A stretch of DNA of 64,000 nt. Origin: Cryptomeria japonica (taxonomy: Eukaryota; Streptophyta; Pinopsida; Cupressales; Cupressaceae). The stretch is from NCBI RefSeq assembly GCF_030272615.1, contig NC_081415.1, positions 186,559,994 to 186,623,993 on the forward strand. The letters are read 5' to 3'. The notes below the pieces were generated by a model. That model was not told the DNA's origin. It searched no databases and was given only the letters and a program-made list of their open reading frames with translations. The translations under genes were made by a program, and so were the position numbers. Of the stretch, positions 35,267-48,886 are shown piece after piece (positions within the stretch are counted from its first letter, which is position 1; each line of letters opens with the position of its first letter).

Positions 35267-38200
35267 TTAGGTATAAAACCGTTTGAGGTGCATGCTATTG
35301 ATTGGATCTGCGAGTGGTTCTCCGTCTGATGTAGCCAACTGATATGCCCCGGACCCGAATACAGCAGTGACAACATATGGGCCCAACCAGTTTGATTCAA
35401 ACTTGCCTTGATGTTCTCTGTTTGGTTGGTTGCGAGGATTTTCTTGAAGAACAAGATCACCTACCACAAATTTACGAGATCTAACTCGGTGATTGTAGCT
35501 TCTACTCATGCGCTGCTGATAGGCTTTGAGGTGATTGTATGCAGCTTGTCGCTTCTCATCTAGTAACTCTAAGTCCTCAAGACGGGATACTCTGTATGCT
35601 TCATCATCGATGAGATTGTGCAATGAAACTCATAAGGATGGTATCTCGACCTCAATAGGTAAGATAGCTTCAGCACCATAGACTAATGAATAAGGAGTTG
35701 CACCTGTAGGGGTCCGAATGCTAGTTCGATATGCCCATAGTGCTAGATTCAATTGAACATGCCAATCACAGTCGGCATCATTGACTGTCTTCTTTAGGAT
35801 CCTCAATATGTTTGTATTGGATGCTTCAGCTTGACCATTGCCTTGTGGGTAATAGGGAGTGGAAAAGCAGTGTTGGATATGAAATTTCTCACAAAGCTCA
35901 CGGACATCCTGATTTTTGAAAGGAAGACCGTTATCTATGACAATGGACATGGGCATACCATACCAGCAGATGATGTAATTGAGGATGAATGAGGCGATCT
36001 GCTTGCCAGTGACTTGGGTAAGTGGAACAGCTTCGATCCACTTGGTGAAATATTCGGTGGCAGTAATAATGAATTTATGGCCGTTGGATGAAGATGGATG
36101 AATCTTACCCACAAGGTCAAGGCCCCATTGACAGAATGGCCATGGTATCGTGATTGGTTGCAGTTTCTGGGCTGGTGCATGTATCAGGTCACCATGAACT
36201 TGACATTTCTTGCATTTCCTGACAAAGTAGTAGGCATCCTTTTCCATACATGGCCAATAGTATCCAGCTTGCATGAGTTTCTTGGCTAGTGACGGACCAC
36301 TTGAGTGAGTCCCGCAAATTCCTTCATGTACCTCTTCCAAAGCCTTTGTTATCTTACCTAGTTACAGACATCGAAGGAGAGTACCATCAAGACCGCGTCG
36401 GTATAGGGTTTCAGGAATAATGGTATATCGAGCAGTTTGGCGAATGAAGGTTTTGCGTTGGTTATTTGATTGGTTGGGAGGAAGGGTGTGATCGCGGAGA
36501 TAGTTGTAGAACTCACCGTACCGTGGGGATTCAGAACCAACAAGGTGACATATCATTTCAGATTCAGGGGTATCATAAGTGGGGATCCAAAGCTGTTCTA
36601 CCAAGAACTCGTAGCGTGTTGAATTCTGTGGAAGATCTAGTAGAGATGCGATGGTAGCCATGGCGTCAACAACTCGATTCTGATCTCTTGGTATCTGCTC
36701 AAAAGTGATAGTAGTAAATGATGTCTTTAGAGTGTCCACCATTTGCTTATATGGTATGATTTTATCATCCTTGGTCTGATATTCATCGGTTGCTTGTCGA
36801 ATGACTAGTTGGGAATCGCCATATACTTGCAGTTCTTGTAATTCCCATTGTATGGCTAGTCTGAGTCCTGTGATCAAAGCCTCATATTCTGTTATGTTGT
36901 TTGTGCATGGAAATGTGAGCCTGTAAGACTTCGGGATGCTATCACCTTGAGGTGTGATAAACAGAATGCCTGCCCCCGAGCCGTGCCTAGTGTATGAACC
37001 ATCAAAATATAGTTTCCATGATTGTGCTTCTGTAATCATGAATATCTCTTCATCTGGAAAATTGGAAATGAGAGGATGATTGCCTATGAGGGGCGCATCG
37101 GCCAACTGATCTGCAATGACTTGACCTTTGATAGCTTTACGATCCACATACTCAATGTCAAATTCACTTAGAATCATCACCCATTCGGCCAAGTGACCTG
37201 TCAATGCTGCTTTGCTGAGTAAGTACTTGAGTGGATCAATCTTTGCAATGAGTTTCACCTTGTGTGTTAACAGATAGTGCCTCAGTTTAGTGGCTGCCAA
37301 GATTACTGCTAGGCAAGCTCGCTCAATAGGTGTGTAATTGAGTTCATAGCCCACCAGTGTGTGAGAGATGTAGTAAATAGCACACTCTTTTCCTTCTGCA
37401 TAATGTTGTGCCAGTAGTACACCCAATGCTATACTTGTTGCTGAGATATAGAGCAATAATGGTCTACTTGGATCTTGTGGCATCAGCAATGGTGGATTCA
37501 TGAGATAGTCTTTAAGCGCCTGAAATGCTTGTTGGCATTTGGCATCCCACTGAAAGTGGATGTTCTTGTGTAGCAGGTGTGTGAAGGGGTGACACTTATC
37601 AACCAATTGTGCAATGAATCTTCGGATGGACTGAAGTCGCCCTTGTAATGTCCTTAGCTGACTGATATTCTTTGGTGGTGGCATGTCCATGATTGCTTTA
37701 ACCTTTGCTGGATTGACCTCAATGCCTTTGCTTGAGACAATGTATCCTAGAAGCTTCCCGGAGGTCACTTCGAAGACACATTTCTTTGGGTTGAGTCGAA
37801 CATGGTATTGTTCTAGTCTATCAAAGATTTTATCTAAGATGTGAAGATGTCCTTCTCTAGGAAGTGATTTTGCTAGTAAATCATCCACATAATCTTCCAT
37901 CATAGTATGCATCATGTCATGGAAGATGGTGGTCATTTCTCTTTGATAGGTCGCTCCTGCATTCTTTAGACCAAAAGGCATTACATTCTAGCAGTATGTG
38001 CCCCATGGACATGTGAAGGCTGTCTTATGTTGGTCCTCTGGTGCGATCTTTATTTGATTGTATCCTGAAAAGCCATCCATGAGTGAAAGCATGGCATGTC
38101 CTGCTGTCAAATCCACTATGATGTCGATATTTGTTAGGGGGAAGTCATCCTTAGGACATGCCTTATTTAGATCTCTGAAGTCTATACAAATGCGGATGCC

Positions 38201-41200
38201 CCCTTTTGGTTTTCCGACTGGCACAATATTGGAGATCCATTCTGCATAATCAATTGGTCTAATGAAACGAACATCCAGGAGTTTATTGAGTTCGGTTTTG
38301 ACTAGCATGACAATTTGAGGATGCATCTTATGAAGCTTTTGCTTGACAGGTTTGGCTCCTTTTGCTACTATGAGATGATGCATGACTAAATCTGGATCAA
38401 GCCCAGGCATGTCTGCATATGACCATGCAAAGTTGATCTGGCGCTGCTGGAAGAACTCTATAAATTGAGGCTGTTCCTCTGGAGTGAGAAGAGATGCTAG
38501 ATGTATGATATGAGGGTTTTCAGGAGTCCCCACATTGTATTCTTTGGTCTCCTCAATGAGGATCATTGATCATTCCTATTGTGTATTAGCAGGGAGAATG
38601 TTAAACCCTTCATCCTCAGGCGCCTTAGAGAGGTTTTCACCATTGGATACGCTCTTTCTTTTTACTTTTGTTGGATCAAATAGTGCCATAGTGTGGTTTT
38701 CACTGGAAGATCCATGTTTTAATGTTATATTTTTGCAGCTGAAGGGTTTGGCATCCGCCCCAAAGTATGTTGCGCTATTAAATTCAATGGCGAATCCAGC
38801 TTTGTGATCCCCGCTTGGTAGATTATCCCTTAATTCCAAAAAGTCAATGATAGCCTCATCATTTTGGAAGAGGTCAAGACATGGGGGATTTGATTGGTTC
38901 CATTCGATGAGTTCAGGGTGGATAATGGGCATTACTTCATCGATTAGGTTAAGTGCAGGAGATGTATCTGTGAGGGTTAAGACAGTGTGGTGAAGGTCGT
39001 TGATGGTACTCTCCCTGTCAGAATCAGGCGTAGGATGAGACGTAGGTTCTGTGGAAGATGTTTCCAGCTCAGGTACCCAAGTGGTCTTTATCTGTGCTTC
39101 TCCGTAAATAGGGATGTCTTTGCGTGGCGTAGGTGGTGATGTGTCTTCCTCATCTGAAGTTTTAAGCTGTACAGAATCAAATTCCCACTCATGTGAGTTG
39201 GTCTCTGAATCACTTTCCAGCATCTGATTGCTATACCATACTGGGATGTTGCTGGAGTTGAATGCTGCAGGCGTGATTGGTTTATGTACCTTTGTGGTGA
39301 TCGGTGCTGCAGGAACCGTGATGGGGATTAAAGGATTTGTCACTGGAAGTATCGACAGTGTTGATTTAGTGGTTTCTATTGGAATGGCTGGTGCCATAGA
39401 TGCTGCTGCGGGTTCTAATACAGTTGTGGCTGCGAATGATTTTATTGATGTGATGGCTGTCGCGGATGGGATTACTGGTTCGATTGGTTGGATGTTTGGC
39501 ATTGGTGATGGTTGCGGTGGAGTTGTGAGCCTTGATGGGGCAGTGGGGATATGGCTTGATGGTGCTTTGATTATGAAAGGTGTCCTCTTTGTTGTAGGTG
39601 GGAAAAATGGTTTGCTGGGTTTTCCTTTGAATCTGAGTTTAGGAAGGATCTCTTTTTCAAAGCCTAGGCTTGTATTACCTTTGGGCTTGAACTCTGGCAG
39701 CAGCGGTTCATGTTGTCCTTGTTTGCAGTATCCCAAAGCACTTTGACCATCATACCCCATTCTTTGCATAATGAGGAGGCCTTTACCATATTGTTCCGTA
39801 GGAAGTGTAACTTGCGGTTTGTCAGTGGTGATGGGATCTTTATAGATGCAGTTTGCTAGGTCCTCATCTTGTGTTTCTTCCTCTTGACTCTTTCCAAGGA
39901 TGAAAGGCGTCAAAGCACATGCGGGCGTGACTATGGGTTTTTGGAGTAACTGCTGTGGTTTACCATGTGTTCTAGGAGAAGTGGGCATCTGTCCCACACA
40001 AAAGAGTTGACTCAAGTTGTATTCCCCAGGACCTTCCTCTACGACTTTCATTTTAAGCTTTTCTTTCTTGGGTATAGGGGTGTTTGAACTAGCAAGAGAG
40101 GCAGGACTTACATATGATGTAGAGGAAATGGCTTCCCTATTATTAGGAACAATAATCTCTGGTTGATGGCTGATATTATGGCAAAAAGCAAAGGGATTTG
40201 CATCACCGAGGATTGTGATCTCTGCACCATTATGTGGGAACTTGATACATTGATGGTAGGTAGATGGAACGGCTTGCATGGCATGTATCCAAGGTTTCCC
40301 TAATAATAGATTATATGGCAGAGGAAGGTCCAGATCCTAACAAATTATGTGCTTTACCACAGGGCCAACCCGGATCGGTAGTACCACGGCTCCTTTGGAT
40401 GAACGCTCTGCATCATCATAGGCCTTGATGGTGATCTTCTTGCGAGGATCCACTGATTCTATTGCATATCCCAATGCTGTGACCAACTGTAGTGTACAAA
40501 TGTTTAGGCGTGCTCCATTATCTATCAAGACTCGCTTGATCCTGTGTTGGTTGATAAAGCCTTCAATGTGGAGGGAAGCATTATGAGGTTGTTGGAAGGA
40601 AGAGTTGTCACTTTCAGAAAAAGTAAGACAAGGTGATGACTTTAGATTTCCAACCATGGCTTGAAATTTGTCTGTGTTCAGGTTTGCAGGGACTGACGCC
40701 TCTTGGAGTGCTTGATCCAAGATTGTTTTATGAGATGGCGATAGGTGCAATAGTTCTAAAATGGATATGAGCGCAGGCATTTTATCTAATTGTTCCACAA
40801 GATTATATTGCTTTGGGACGGAGGTGGTGCCCTGTGGAGCTGCCTTGATGGTGACCTTGCCACGATGTGTAACAACATTGCAATTTGAGGTGGGATTTTT
40901 GAAGGTTATAGTTGCAATTTGTTCACTGGCATCATACAGGTGATTTACAGTGTAGTTATATGCAGCCTGCATATAATCAGTGGTATCAGTGCCTCGCCGG
41001 GAAGTGGAAGGACCCCTTTGATCTTGTGATGGAAGTGGATTCTTGAACATCAGATGATCATTATTTGTCATTTTTGGATCATGTCCTTCAATCTCAATTT
41101 CTCCTCGATCAATAAGATCTTGAATGAGATCTTTCAATCGATGACAAGTACTTGTCTTGTGTCCTCTTCCTTGATGGAACTCACAGTGTTCAGTATCTCT

Positions 41201-42574
41201 CCACCATGCTGGTTTAACTTGAGGCTCATAGCTGGATAGCTTAGGTAGAGTGATCAAATTCTGAGAAATGAGTTGTCACATCACTGTTTCAATGGGTTCC
41301 CCTAAGGGAGTGTATGTGCGTTTTTGTTTTTGTGGACGAGGTCTTGGTTCATCATGAGATGTGATGTGACCTTGATTAGGAGGAACATTTGTGTTATTCT
41401 GAGGTGGAGGATTTTGTCCTGCAAACCAAACCACAGGTTGTGCATTTTGGATAGTTCGAGCATCCACAACCCCATCATTGATGATATTCTTATTCTTGTT
41501 CCAGAAGTTTGGTTTATCACTATTGAAGCGCGGGCGAGGACCATCTTTTGGTTCGTTAAAGATTTTGATGAGTCCTTTCTTGATGAGTGCCCTTTCACAT
41601 TTTAAACCTTTGGTGATCATATCGTTAAAAGAATCTGTGTCTTTGACATCCAGGTGAAATTCCATTTCTTCGTTTAAGTTGGGAATGAAAATTTCCACTA
41701 GTTCTCAATCAGGTAACTGAAGAGAACATCTCCTAGAAATTTGGCGCCATCGTTGCAGGAATACTGAGAATAGTTCACCTGGTTTTTGTTTGGTATTGCA
41801 CAAATCAGCCATGGTGATGTTGCGTTCAATATTATAAGAGTAATGAGATAGGAACTTCTGGATGAGTTCCTCAAATGTTCTAATGCCACCTGGTAGTCAG
41901 GAAAACCATGATGTGGTTATTCCTCCCAAGCTTTGGGGAAAAAGGCGTATTAGGTACGTGTCCTCATAAGCCACTTCAAGACAAGCGGAATGAAATTCTC
42001 GGACATGATCACGGGGATCCCCCTTTCCTCTATATTTTTCAAATTTGGGTGTTTCGAACCCACGTGGAAAGGGTGGCATATAAAGATTCCTATCAAACGG
42101 ATAGGGACAGATATCATTAAGTGAGAATTGATTGGTCTTAACACCACTATGAAGTTATTGGGCGAGATTCTTGACTTGTTGCCGCAACATCTCCATTTCA
42201 TTTGGAGGAGGAGGTGGTGGATTACCTCGAGGAATGTTATATCTGATGTGATTTCTACCTCTTTCTTCCTCATGGCGACTTTGTCTTTCTGATGCTTGTC
42301 TTAATTGGGCAAGATCAAAGTCAGAGGGGAGTTTGGCTCCTTCTTGAGCGAGTTTTAAGAAGTGAGCATCCGCATTGCTCCTAAGTATTTCATCAAACAA
42401 TCTGTTAAAATGAGGGTTATGCTGAACCCTTTCGATTGTTGAAGGAGTCGGAGTACTTGGGTTGTCGTCATTCACATTTCCTCCAAGTGCTTCTTGAAAT
42501 TCATTGAGATTTTCGTCTTCTTCTTCCTCAATTTATATTTCTTGTTGCCTTGACCGTGATCGGGTTTGAGCCAT
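35267..42574 (-). pseudogene. Tat gag-pol polyprotein, copy B, ten nonsense codons
   Basis: Same frame and same 7308-nt length as copy A, ATG 42574 to the stop at 35267. Nonsense codons lie at 42533, 42155, 41897, 41705, 41276, 40337, 38576, 37988, 36362 and 35630. None coincides with those of copy A. Domain order as in copy A. Integrase keeps residues that copy A lost: the acidic IDNGLPF and the knuckle KCKKC. The protease reads LIDNGAR (last Gly changed). Most stops fit C-to-T or G-to-A; two (42533 and 36362) need G-to-T. Non-functional. Confidence 0.93.
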
Positions 42575-45278
42575 TTTGTTTGCAAGTTTTGTGTGAAGTT
42601 GATTAAAAATGATGATTTTTTGTTTAATGTAATGAAATTTGATGGTTGGTGATTGTGTAGTATGTAGATCTCTAGCACTTTAAGATAGATGTAATCGAAA
42701 ATTCCTTTTTTGAATTGCTTGCTTGTTTGATAAGTTTGGATGTGATAAGGTGTAGAGAAATCTGAGATGTGTTACACATTTTGACTACCTAGCAATGAGA
42801 GGATTCACTCAAGAACTAGTTTTAACCTGCGTAGATGTGTCTCTTAGGATGAGCTTATCCTAGATGTAGAAACAATCTAAAAGTGATGTGATGTGTTTGA
42901 TTTCAAGCAATATCTAAAAGAGAACTTGGGACAAGAACCTCTTAATGTTTTGAGAGTTTTGGGATGAATTGATGATGGAATAATGATGTATGAATGAGAT
43001 GATGGATGTTTTGTTTTCAACTTCAATAAAAACTTTGTGTTACAAATGGAACAAACTCTACTTCTTCCCTTTCAGGCGTTGGTGGCACTTCTCGAGCTGT
43101 GTTGTAGGTGATACAGATGTTTGGGAAGAAGTTGGGATTAATCTTTCCTCCTTGATTTTTGTGATAACTCAGAGCTCTATATTGCATAAAAGCTCTGCGG
43201 TTCAATGATTCGGAATCAAACTCGTTTGTTTTACCTTGAAGATAGAGACACATGCGATGTAGAAAGACTCTATGTGAGACAAAGATTTGTCTATTGAGAT
43301 AGAAGAATTTCCTCCTTTTGATCAAAGCCTTTGAGCTTAATGGTCTTCTTTTCAAGGTAATATTCTGATGACACTTCTGCTTTCGCAAGATGTGAAGAAT
43401 GGTCATAAATTTTGTCTCTTTGTTGTTTGTACTTTGTTTTTGGTATTTTTGTTTGTTTTTGAGAAATGTTGGATGAATACTTTGTTTTTGGGATTGATTT
43501 TTTTGATTTTTCCTTGACAAGAAAACAAAGCAAGCACACAAACACAAGAATGTTGCCTCAAAGGCACAAATGAGTATGGGTCTAGATCAACCCAATTCTT
43601 GGACTTGTTTTTGACCCTTCCTTTAGATTTATTTTAAGGTGTAGTTCCAAAGCCTGAAGTCGGCTCAATTTGCACTAGGTCTATAAAACGAACACACTTG
43701 AAACACTTTTTATCCCTAAGGTCAAATGGCTAGTTGTGATAAATTTAGCCCACATCTTGATAGTTCTTCGACTTTGGTACTACATACCTTATGAATCCTG
43801 CCATGGCAGGTAAGGATGTGATATACTAAGTCTTGCACGAGCATAACAAATAGATGATCCCTATGATGGGGGAGTCACCACTTTTATCGAGCCACAAGTG
43901 ACTTTTCAAAAAGCTATGTTTCTACTCAAGGAAATATGTATGGTGAGTATCTTGGGAGCAAAACCATCTATGCTCTTGCACTAAATTATATCTCAAATAT
44001 CCTCAATCAATAGAACGGGTGGGCTACTACTTAAAGGTGTTTAGTTATGTTCGATGTTTTTGGACATAAGTTCATTCTGTAATGACTCACTTAAGAGCCT
44101 TGTAGTTGGTGGTGGGGCCCATTTGTCCTTTCGGCCAGTTACACTGTAGGAACAGCTATACCCAAGGCTACAGCTTTCGCTCACACCTGATTTATATAGC
44201 GGCTCAAAGGTTTTACCGCTCAAGGTCATTCCCAAGAGCGATGTGTCTCTTGGCAGGCCTCTCTTATAAAGATAAAATTTTGAGTGTTACTAACACTTTT
44301 CTCTTGCACCTAGGACCACGAAAGCCAAGGGAGAGGATAGTGTGTGTTAGAAGTAGGACCACTCGACCAACTCTTTGCACAAGTGTGCCAAGCACGAAAA
44401 ACACTTGTTCTTTTTAATCTATCATTGCAATGTGATCTAACTATTTGGAGATGTTGCTCCAACAATCATGGTGTTCTTTTTAATTTTCAAAGGCAATTGT
44501 TTGAGTAAACAAGAATTTGAAAATCCTGGTCAACTTAATGAAAAACACGTTTGCATGAAGTAAAATTGCTTTGAAAATGAGACAAGTTGATTGTGAATTT
44601 TATTTGCACCAAAAATGGAAGTGTGGATTGTGAGTTTTATCTTGATGCAAGAAATAAAATTTGCCTTGTTGATTTTAAGCACCAAAACGAAGTTTGTTTC
44701 CTAACTTGCAAAAAAACTAAAGTTGTTTTTGTATAAGTTTGTGGTTCTTTTTACCTTTGAACAATGAAATTCTTTTTAAGAGCCCCAAACAAATGTGTGA
44801 TTCTTTTTTAAAAGCCCAAATTTGAAATGTGAAGTTAATTTTAAACCAAAATAAAAAGTGAATTCATTTTTAAAACCAACTTCAAAAAACAAGTTAGTAA
44901 AAAATATAAATCTACTTTTTAATCTAATTTAAATCTGCACAAAAGAGAAAAATAGTTAGTAAAATCCGCCTATTTGGTGGGCTTCTACAAGCCTAATTTT
45001 TTATTTTTTTTTTGGTTTTTATTTTTTTTTTGGTTACAAGGTGATTTGTACAACGTTTTGTTACAATAGCGCTAGTCTGCGTTTGAACAGAGGCACTATT
45101 TAACACAAACGCACTAAAAGAAAGGGAAAGACAGAGAAGGGAAAAGCACTGAAACAGAGTGAATAGCGCCAAAATAATGTCAAACGCACCAAAACAGTGT
45201 CAAAAGCGCAACCTGTGTGACATTTTCAACATTCAAACATGTTATTGGTTAAAAAAAAAGTTGATCTTTTTGGTGTTT
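42575..45278. other. Leader of copy B
   Basis: 2.7 kb, nearly identical to the copy A leader, with the leader ORF at 43023-43547. No further feature recognised. Confidence 0.6.
43023..43547 (-). CDS. Leader ORF upstream of gag, copy B (unknown)
   Basis: Stop-free 174-codon frame. It differs from the copy A frame by QKYQK for QKNQK, RKQK for RKKK and PPTPE for PPMPE. It stays open although gag-pol of this copy has ten stops. No family recognised, and the length is too short for this to be proof of selection. Confidence 0.3.
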   Translation of the reverse strand: MCLCACFVFLSRKNQKNQSQKQSIHPTFLKNKQKYQKQSTNNKETKFMTILHILRKQKCHQNITLKRRPLSSKALIKRRKFFYLNRQIFVSHRVFLHRMCLYLQGKTNEFDSESLNRRAFMQYRALSYHKNQGGKINPNFFPNICITYNTAREVPPTPEREEVEFVPFVTQSFY

Positions 45279-45299
45279 GGATTCACATCGGGTTCACCA
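45279..45299 (-). promoter_or_regulatory. Primer-binding site, tRNA-Trp type, copy B
   Basis: As in copy A but with one change (minus strand cccgatgtg instead of cccgacgtg), a CpG-type transition. Confidence 0.72.
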
Positions 45300-45301
45300 A
45301 A

Positions 45302-47103
45302 TGATGCTCTGCAAAAAGGATTAGAAAATCTATTTGATGGAAACACACACAAGAGCACAAGAAACAAACGTTAGTGTTAGCAACAAAAGATTATCCTAAA
45401 CAGGCATATCAAGAGAGATATTAAGCATGAAATAGAAAGCATATAAACATAGAATGAAATAGCTAATCAAGATGCTCATAGTTGCTCCTCCCTTGTTCCT
45501 CTCCTCTCCAAGTCCCAAATGAGTGTAGCTCTCAGCTTTTAGCACTAGCCATGGATGCCATATGGAGATTCAAGATGGTTGAATATGATAAGCAAATGCT
45601 ATGCAAGTGTAGATAGTGATGCTATGAGAAAGCTCTATGCTAATGCCAGTATAACAACAATACTCTAAAATGCTTCTTTTTTTGCTTGAGGAGAAGGGTT
45701 CTATTTATAGAAGAAATGGAGAAATGAAGGGTTAAGATTGAGCAATCTTAACAAGGGTTAGGATTGAAAGTTGGGGATCCATGTGCACAATTGGCACCAA
45801 TAAAATGGTGAAAAGTGTCAACATAGGATTGGGTTGAGAGAAGTGGTTGGAGGCATTAAAGGCCTGAGAAGACCTCATGGTTATCTAGAGGGTAAGGGTC
45901 AAGTCCAAATTAAGATTACCCACTGGATTAAGAGTTAATCCAAGGATAAATCTTTGTGCAAATGTTTAAGAGATAATCATGGTCAAAGCATTAATGGCCT
46001 GATGAGACCTTTGGGTTGGGTAGAGGTTGAGTCAAAAAAAATATTTTAACCATGTGGGAGGGTTGAATTAACCATTAATGGTTATTGGAGACTTTGGGGA
46101 TTAAGTGGTTGAAGGTTGGAAGCCTTCAATGGTTTTCAAAGACTTTAAGGGTTTTGGTGGTTGAAGGTTGAAAGCCTTTAATGGTTATCAAAGACTTTTT
46201 AGGCTTTGAGAAGTGACTCCATTTTGTTTAGGAATGTGACAAAGTTTAGAAGATGGTTTAGGCTAATTAGAAGTGATTAGAAGAATCTAGAAGGGGTTTA
46301 GGCATGCAAGTGGATTTTGTAGGAAAATGCAAGTGGGAGAAATTTTGGTATTTTCAATTAAAATAAAATCATTTATTTCAATTAAATGATGTAATTTGCA
46401 TTTGGATAAATATTCAAATAAATATTAATTTATTTAAATGAGAAAAATGAAGATAAAGCATTAAAATGCTTGAAGACTTTGAGGGAAACCATTAAAAGCT
46501 TGAAGACTTTAAGTAAAACCATTAAAGTCTTAAGAAGACTATAGAAGGAAGCCATCAAGTTTGAAGACTTTAAAGCCATCAAGTTTGAATACTTTAAGGG
46601 AAACCATTAAAGGTTTCAAGTGGGTGAGGATAAATAGGATTTTAAATAAATAATTTATTTAAAATAGTTGTGCAACTTGCTTTTGTAGGAAAATACAAGT
46701 GGGTGGAGGATAAAGGTGATTTAAATAAATTATTTATTTAAAATAATTGTGCAACTTGCATTTGTAGGAAAATGCAAGTGGGTGGAGGATAAAGGTGATT
46801 TAAATAAATGTTAATTTATTTAAATGTGAGAGGTTGGATTTTGGGGGTTTTAAATAAATATTAATTTATTTAAATGTGAGAGAAGATTTAATTAAATAAA
46901 TATGATTTATTTATTTAATTAATGGTCTGAATTTGGTTAAGTGAATTAAATCAAATAAATTGAATAATTTATTTAATTAATAGGAGAATAGGGTTAAGAT
47001 GAATTAATGAAATATTAATTTAATTAATTATTAATTGATGGTTAAATAATCAAATAAATACTAAGTATTCATTTAATTAAGTGGACAGATTTATGTGACT
47101 ACA
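45302..47103 (-). repeat. Array LTR3 (outer 5' LTR)
   Basis: 1802 bases, same ends as LTR2, TATA at 45702-45709. It is followed on the plus strand by the tctac duplication and then Copia pol. Confidence 0.93.
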
Positions 47104-48360
47104 TCTACAATTTAATCCTTTTGTTGGCACATATTCTAATCTAACTTCCTTCTTTGAAACTTTATTCTTTAAGGAATGATACTAGATAGAAATGTGTTTA
47201 TTCCTTGAATACATTACCAGATTCTTTGAAATGTTAATTGCACTTGTATTATCACACATAATAGGAATTTCCTCATCATATTTAAATTTTATATCTTTGA
47301 GAGTTTGCTTCCTCCACACAACTTGAGTGAAATAGGATGTTTTTGTAATATATTTTTCTTTTGTTGTAAATAATGACACTAAATACTACCTCTTACCTAG
47401 CCAAGAGACCAATTTGTTTCCCAAGAAAAATGTACCACCACTTGTACTTCTTCTATCATCAACACATCCAGCCCAATAAACATCTGTGTAAGCTTTCAAA
47501 GAGAAATCATAATTTGTTTTATACCATAAACCAAATCTAAAGTCCCTTTCAAATATTTGAATATCCTTTTCACTTCTTGTTCATGAGACTGCTTTGGGTT
47601 AACTTGATATTTGGCAACCAAACAAACAAAATGCATAATATCTGGTCTTGAAGGAGTCAAATATAACAAACCACCAATTATAGATCTATAAAGATTCCGA
47701 TCCACTTTCAAAGATTCATCATCCTTGCTTAAATGATAACCAATAACCAGGGGGGTTCCAAGTGGCTTATGGTTCTCCATACCAAACTTATTCAACATTC
47801 ATTTGATGTAATTGGCAAAAAAACTAAAAATACCATCTTCTGAATGTGTTACTTGAGGACCAAGGAAAAATGACAACTTGCCAATCATTGACATCTCAAA
47901 TTCTTTCCACATTTCTTCTACAAATTTCTTGGAGACATCTTCATCTCTACAAATAATGGTATCATCAACATATACAACCACTATCAATAGTTTCCTACTT
48001 TCAACTTTGAAATAAAAATTACTATCTATGATACCTTTCTTGAAGTTTTGTTGCAACCAATATCTGCCCAAACTTTCATACCAAGCTCTAGGAGGTTGCA
48101 TAAGTCCATAAAGAACCTTCTTGAGCTTGTAGACCATATCTAGATCTTTTGACAACTAAAAGCCATCTAGTTGTTCAATGTAAACCTCTTCTTCAAGTCC
48201 TCCATTGAATTTTTTTGACTTAACATCCATCTGATATAACTCAAAATTCTTGTAAGCACCAAATGCAAGAAACATTCTTATATCTTTCATCCTAGCTACT
48301 AGAGAAAAAGTATCCTTAATGTCTATACCTTCAAATTGTGAATATCCTTTTATATACCAA
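47104..48360 (-). pseudogene. Copia RT and RNase H, broken
   Basis: Minus strand in coding order. Around 48200-48260 is a DVKSxxxNGGLEEEVYIEQ stretch (RT palm, first Asp motif). At 47799-48155 is LYGLMQPPRAWYESL followed by VVYVDDTIIC, the YVDD active site. At 47496-47798 are LNKFGMENHKPLGTP and SRPDIMHFVCLVAKY. At 47182-47379 is CDNTSAINISKNLVMYSRNK, the RNase H part. Stops and frame changes separate the parts. The frame is cut at 47104 by the Gypsy array and resumes at 16831. Confidence 0.9.
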
Positions 48361-48886
48361 TCTTGCCTTGTTTCTTGTCACCTCTCTATCTTCATTCACC
48401 TTGTTTTGGAACACCCCCTATGACATTCTTGTCCACCGATCTAGGTACCAATTTTAATGTGTGTTTTTTTTCTATCTTATTTAGCTCTTCTTCCATTGCA
48501 TTCATCCATCCATCATCTTTTCTAGACTCTATAAAGGTATTTGGTTCCAATTTATATAAGAAACAAAAATTCTCTTGTTCATTAACCTTAGAAATCCTTC
48601 TTATATTCTAAACTCCTTTATCTTTATCTCAATTGATCTAATTTTCTGAATGATTCTTCTGCACATACTTTGCACTTGTTTTAGATTTTTTCTCAAGTTC
48701 CTTTACTTCTACATTTGATTTTTCTTTATCTTCCAAAATATTATTCTCTTCTACAATAATGGGGGTGTCTTCTATGCCAATCTTAGGTTTTGGTGTAACC
48801 TGATTCTATTATTAACTTTCTCTAACATTTGTACTTTCCTACTTTCCACAATCTTCTTCAGCCTCTTGTTGTAGCATGAGTATTCC
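48361..48886. pseudogene. Copia integrase-RT linker, strongly decayed
   Basis: Must encode the integrase C-terminus and the RT N-terminus by position. Only weak resemblance is left on the minus strand, with several stops and no usable motif. Confidence 0.4.

Larger units (their letters stand above)
16832..47103 (-). mobile_element. Tandem Tat-type Ty3/Gypsy array: LTR-internal-LTR-internal-LTR
   Basis: Three direct LTRs (16832-18624, 31068-32869, 45302-47103) and two complete internal regions, all on the minus strand. The whole is bracketed by a perfect tctac duplication (16827-16831 and 47104-47108) that restores Copia pol when removed. The two repeat units are offset by exactly 14234 bases over most of their length. 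An 11-base difference near 20490 and a 9-base one in LTR1 account for the other offsets. Each internal region has a PBS for tRNA-Trp, a 2.7-kb leader, gag-pol, a 2.4-kb spacer and a polypurine tract. Unequal LTR-LTR exchange soon after insertion, or integration of a multimeric cDNA, would give this form. Confidence 0.93.
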
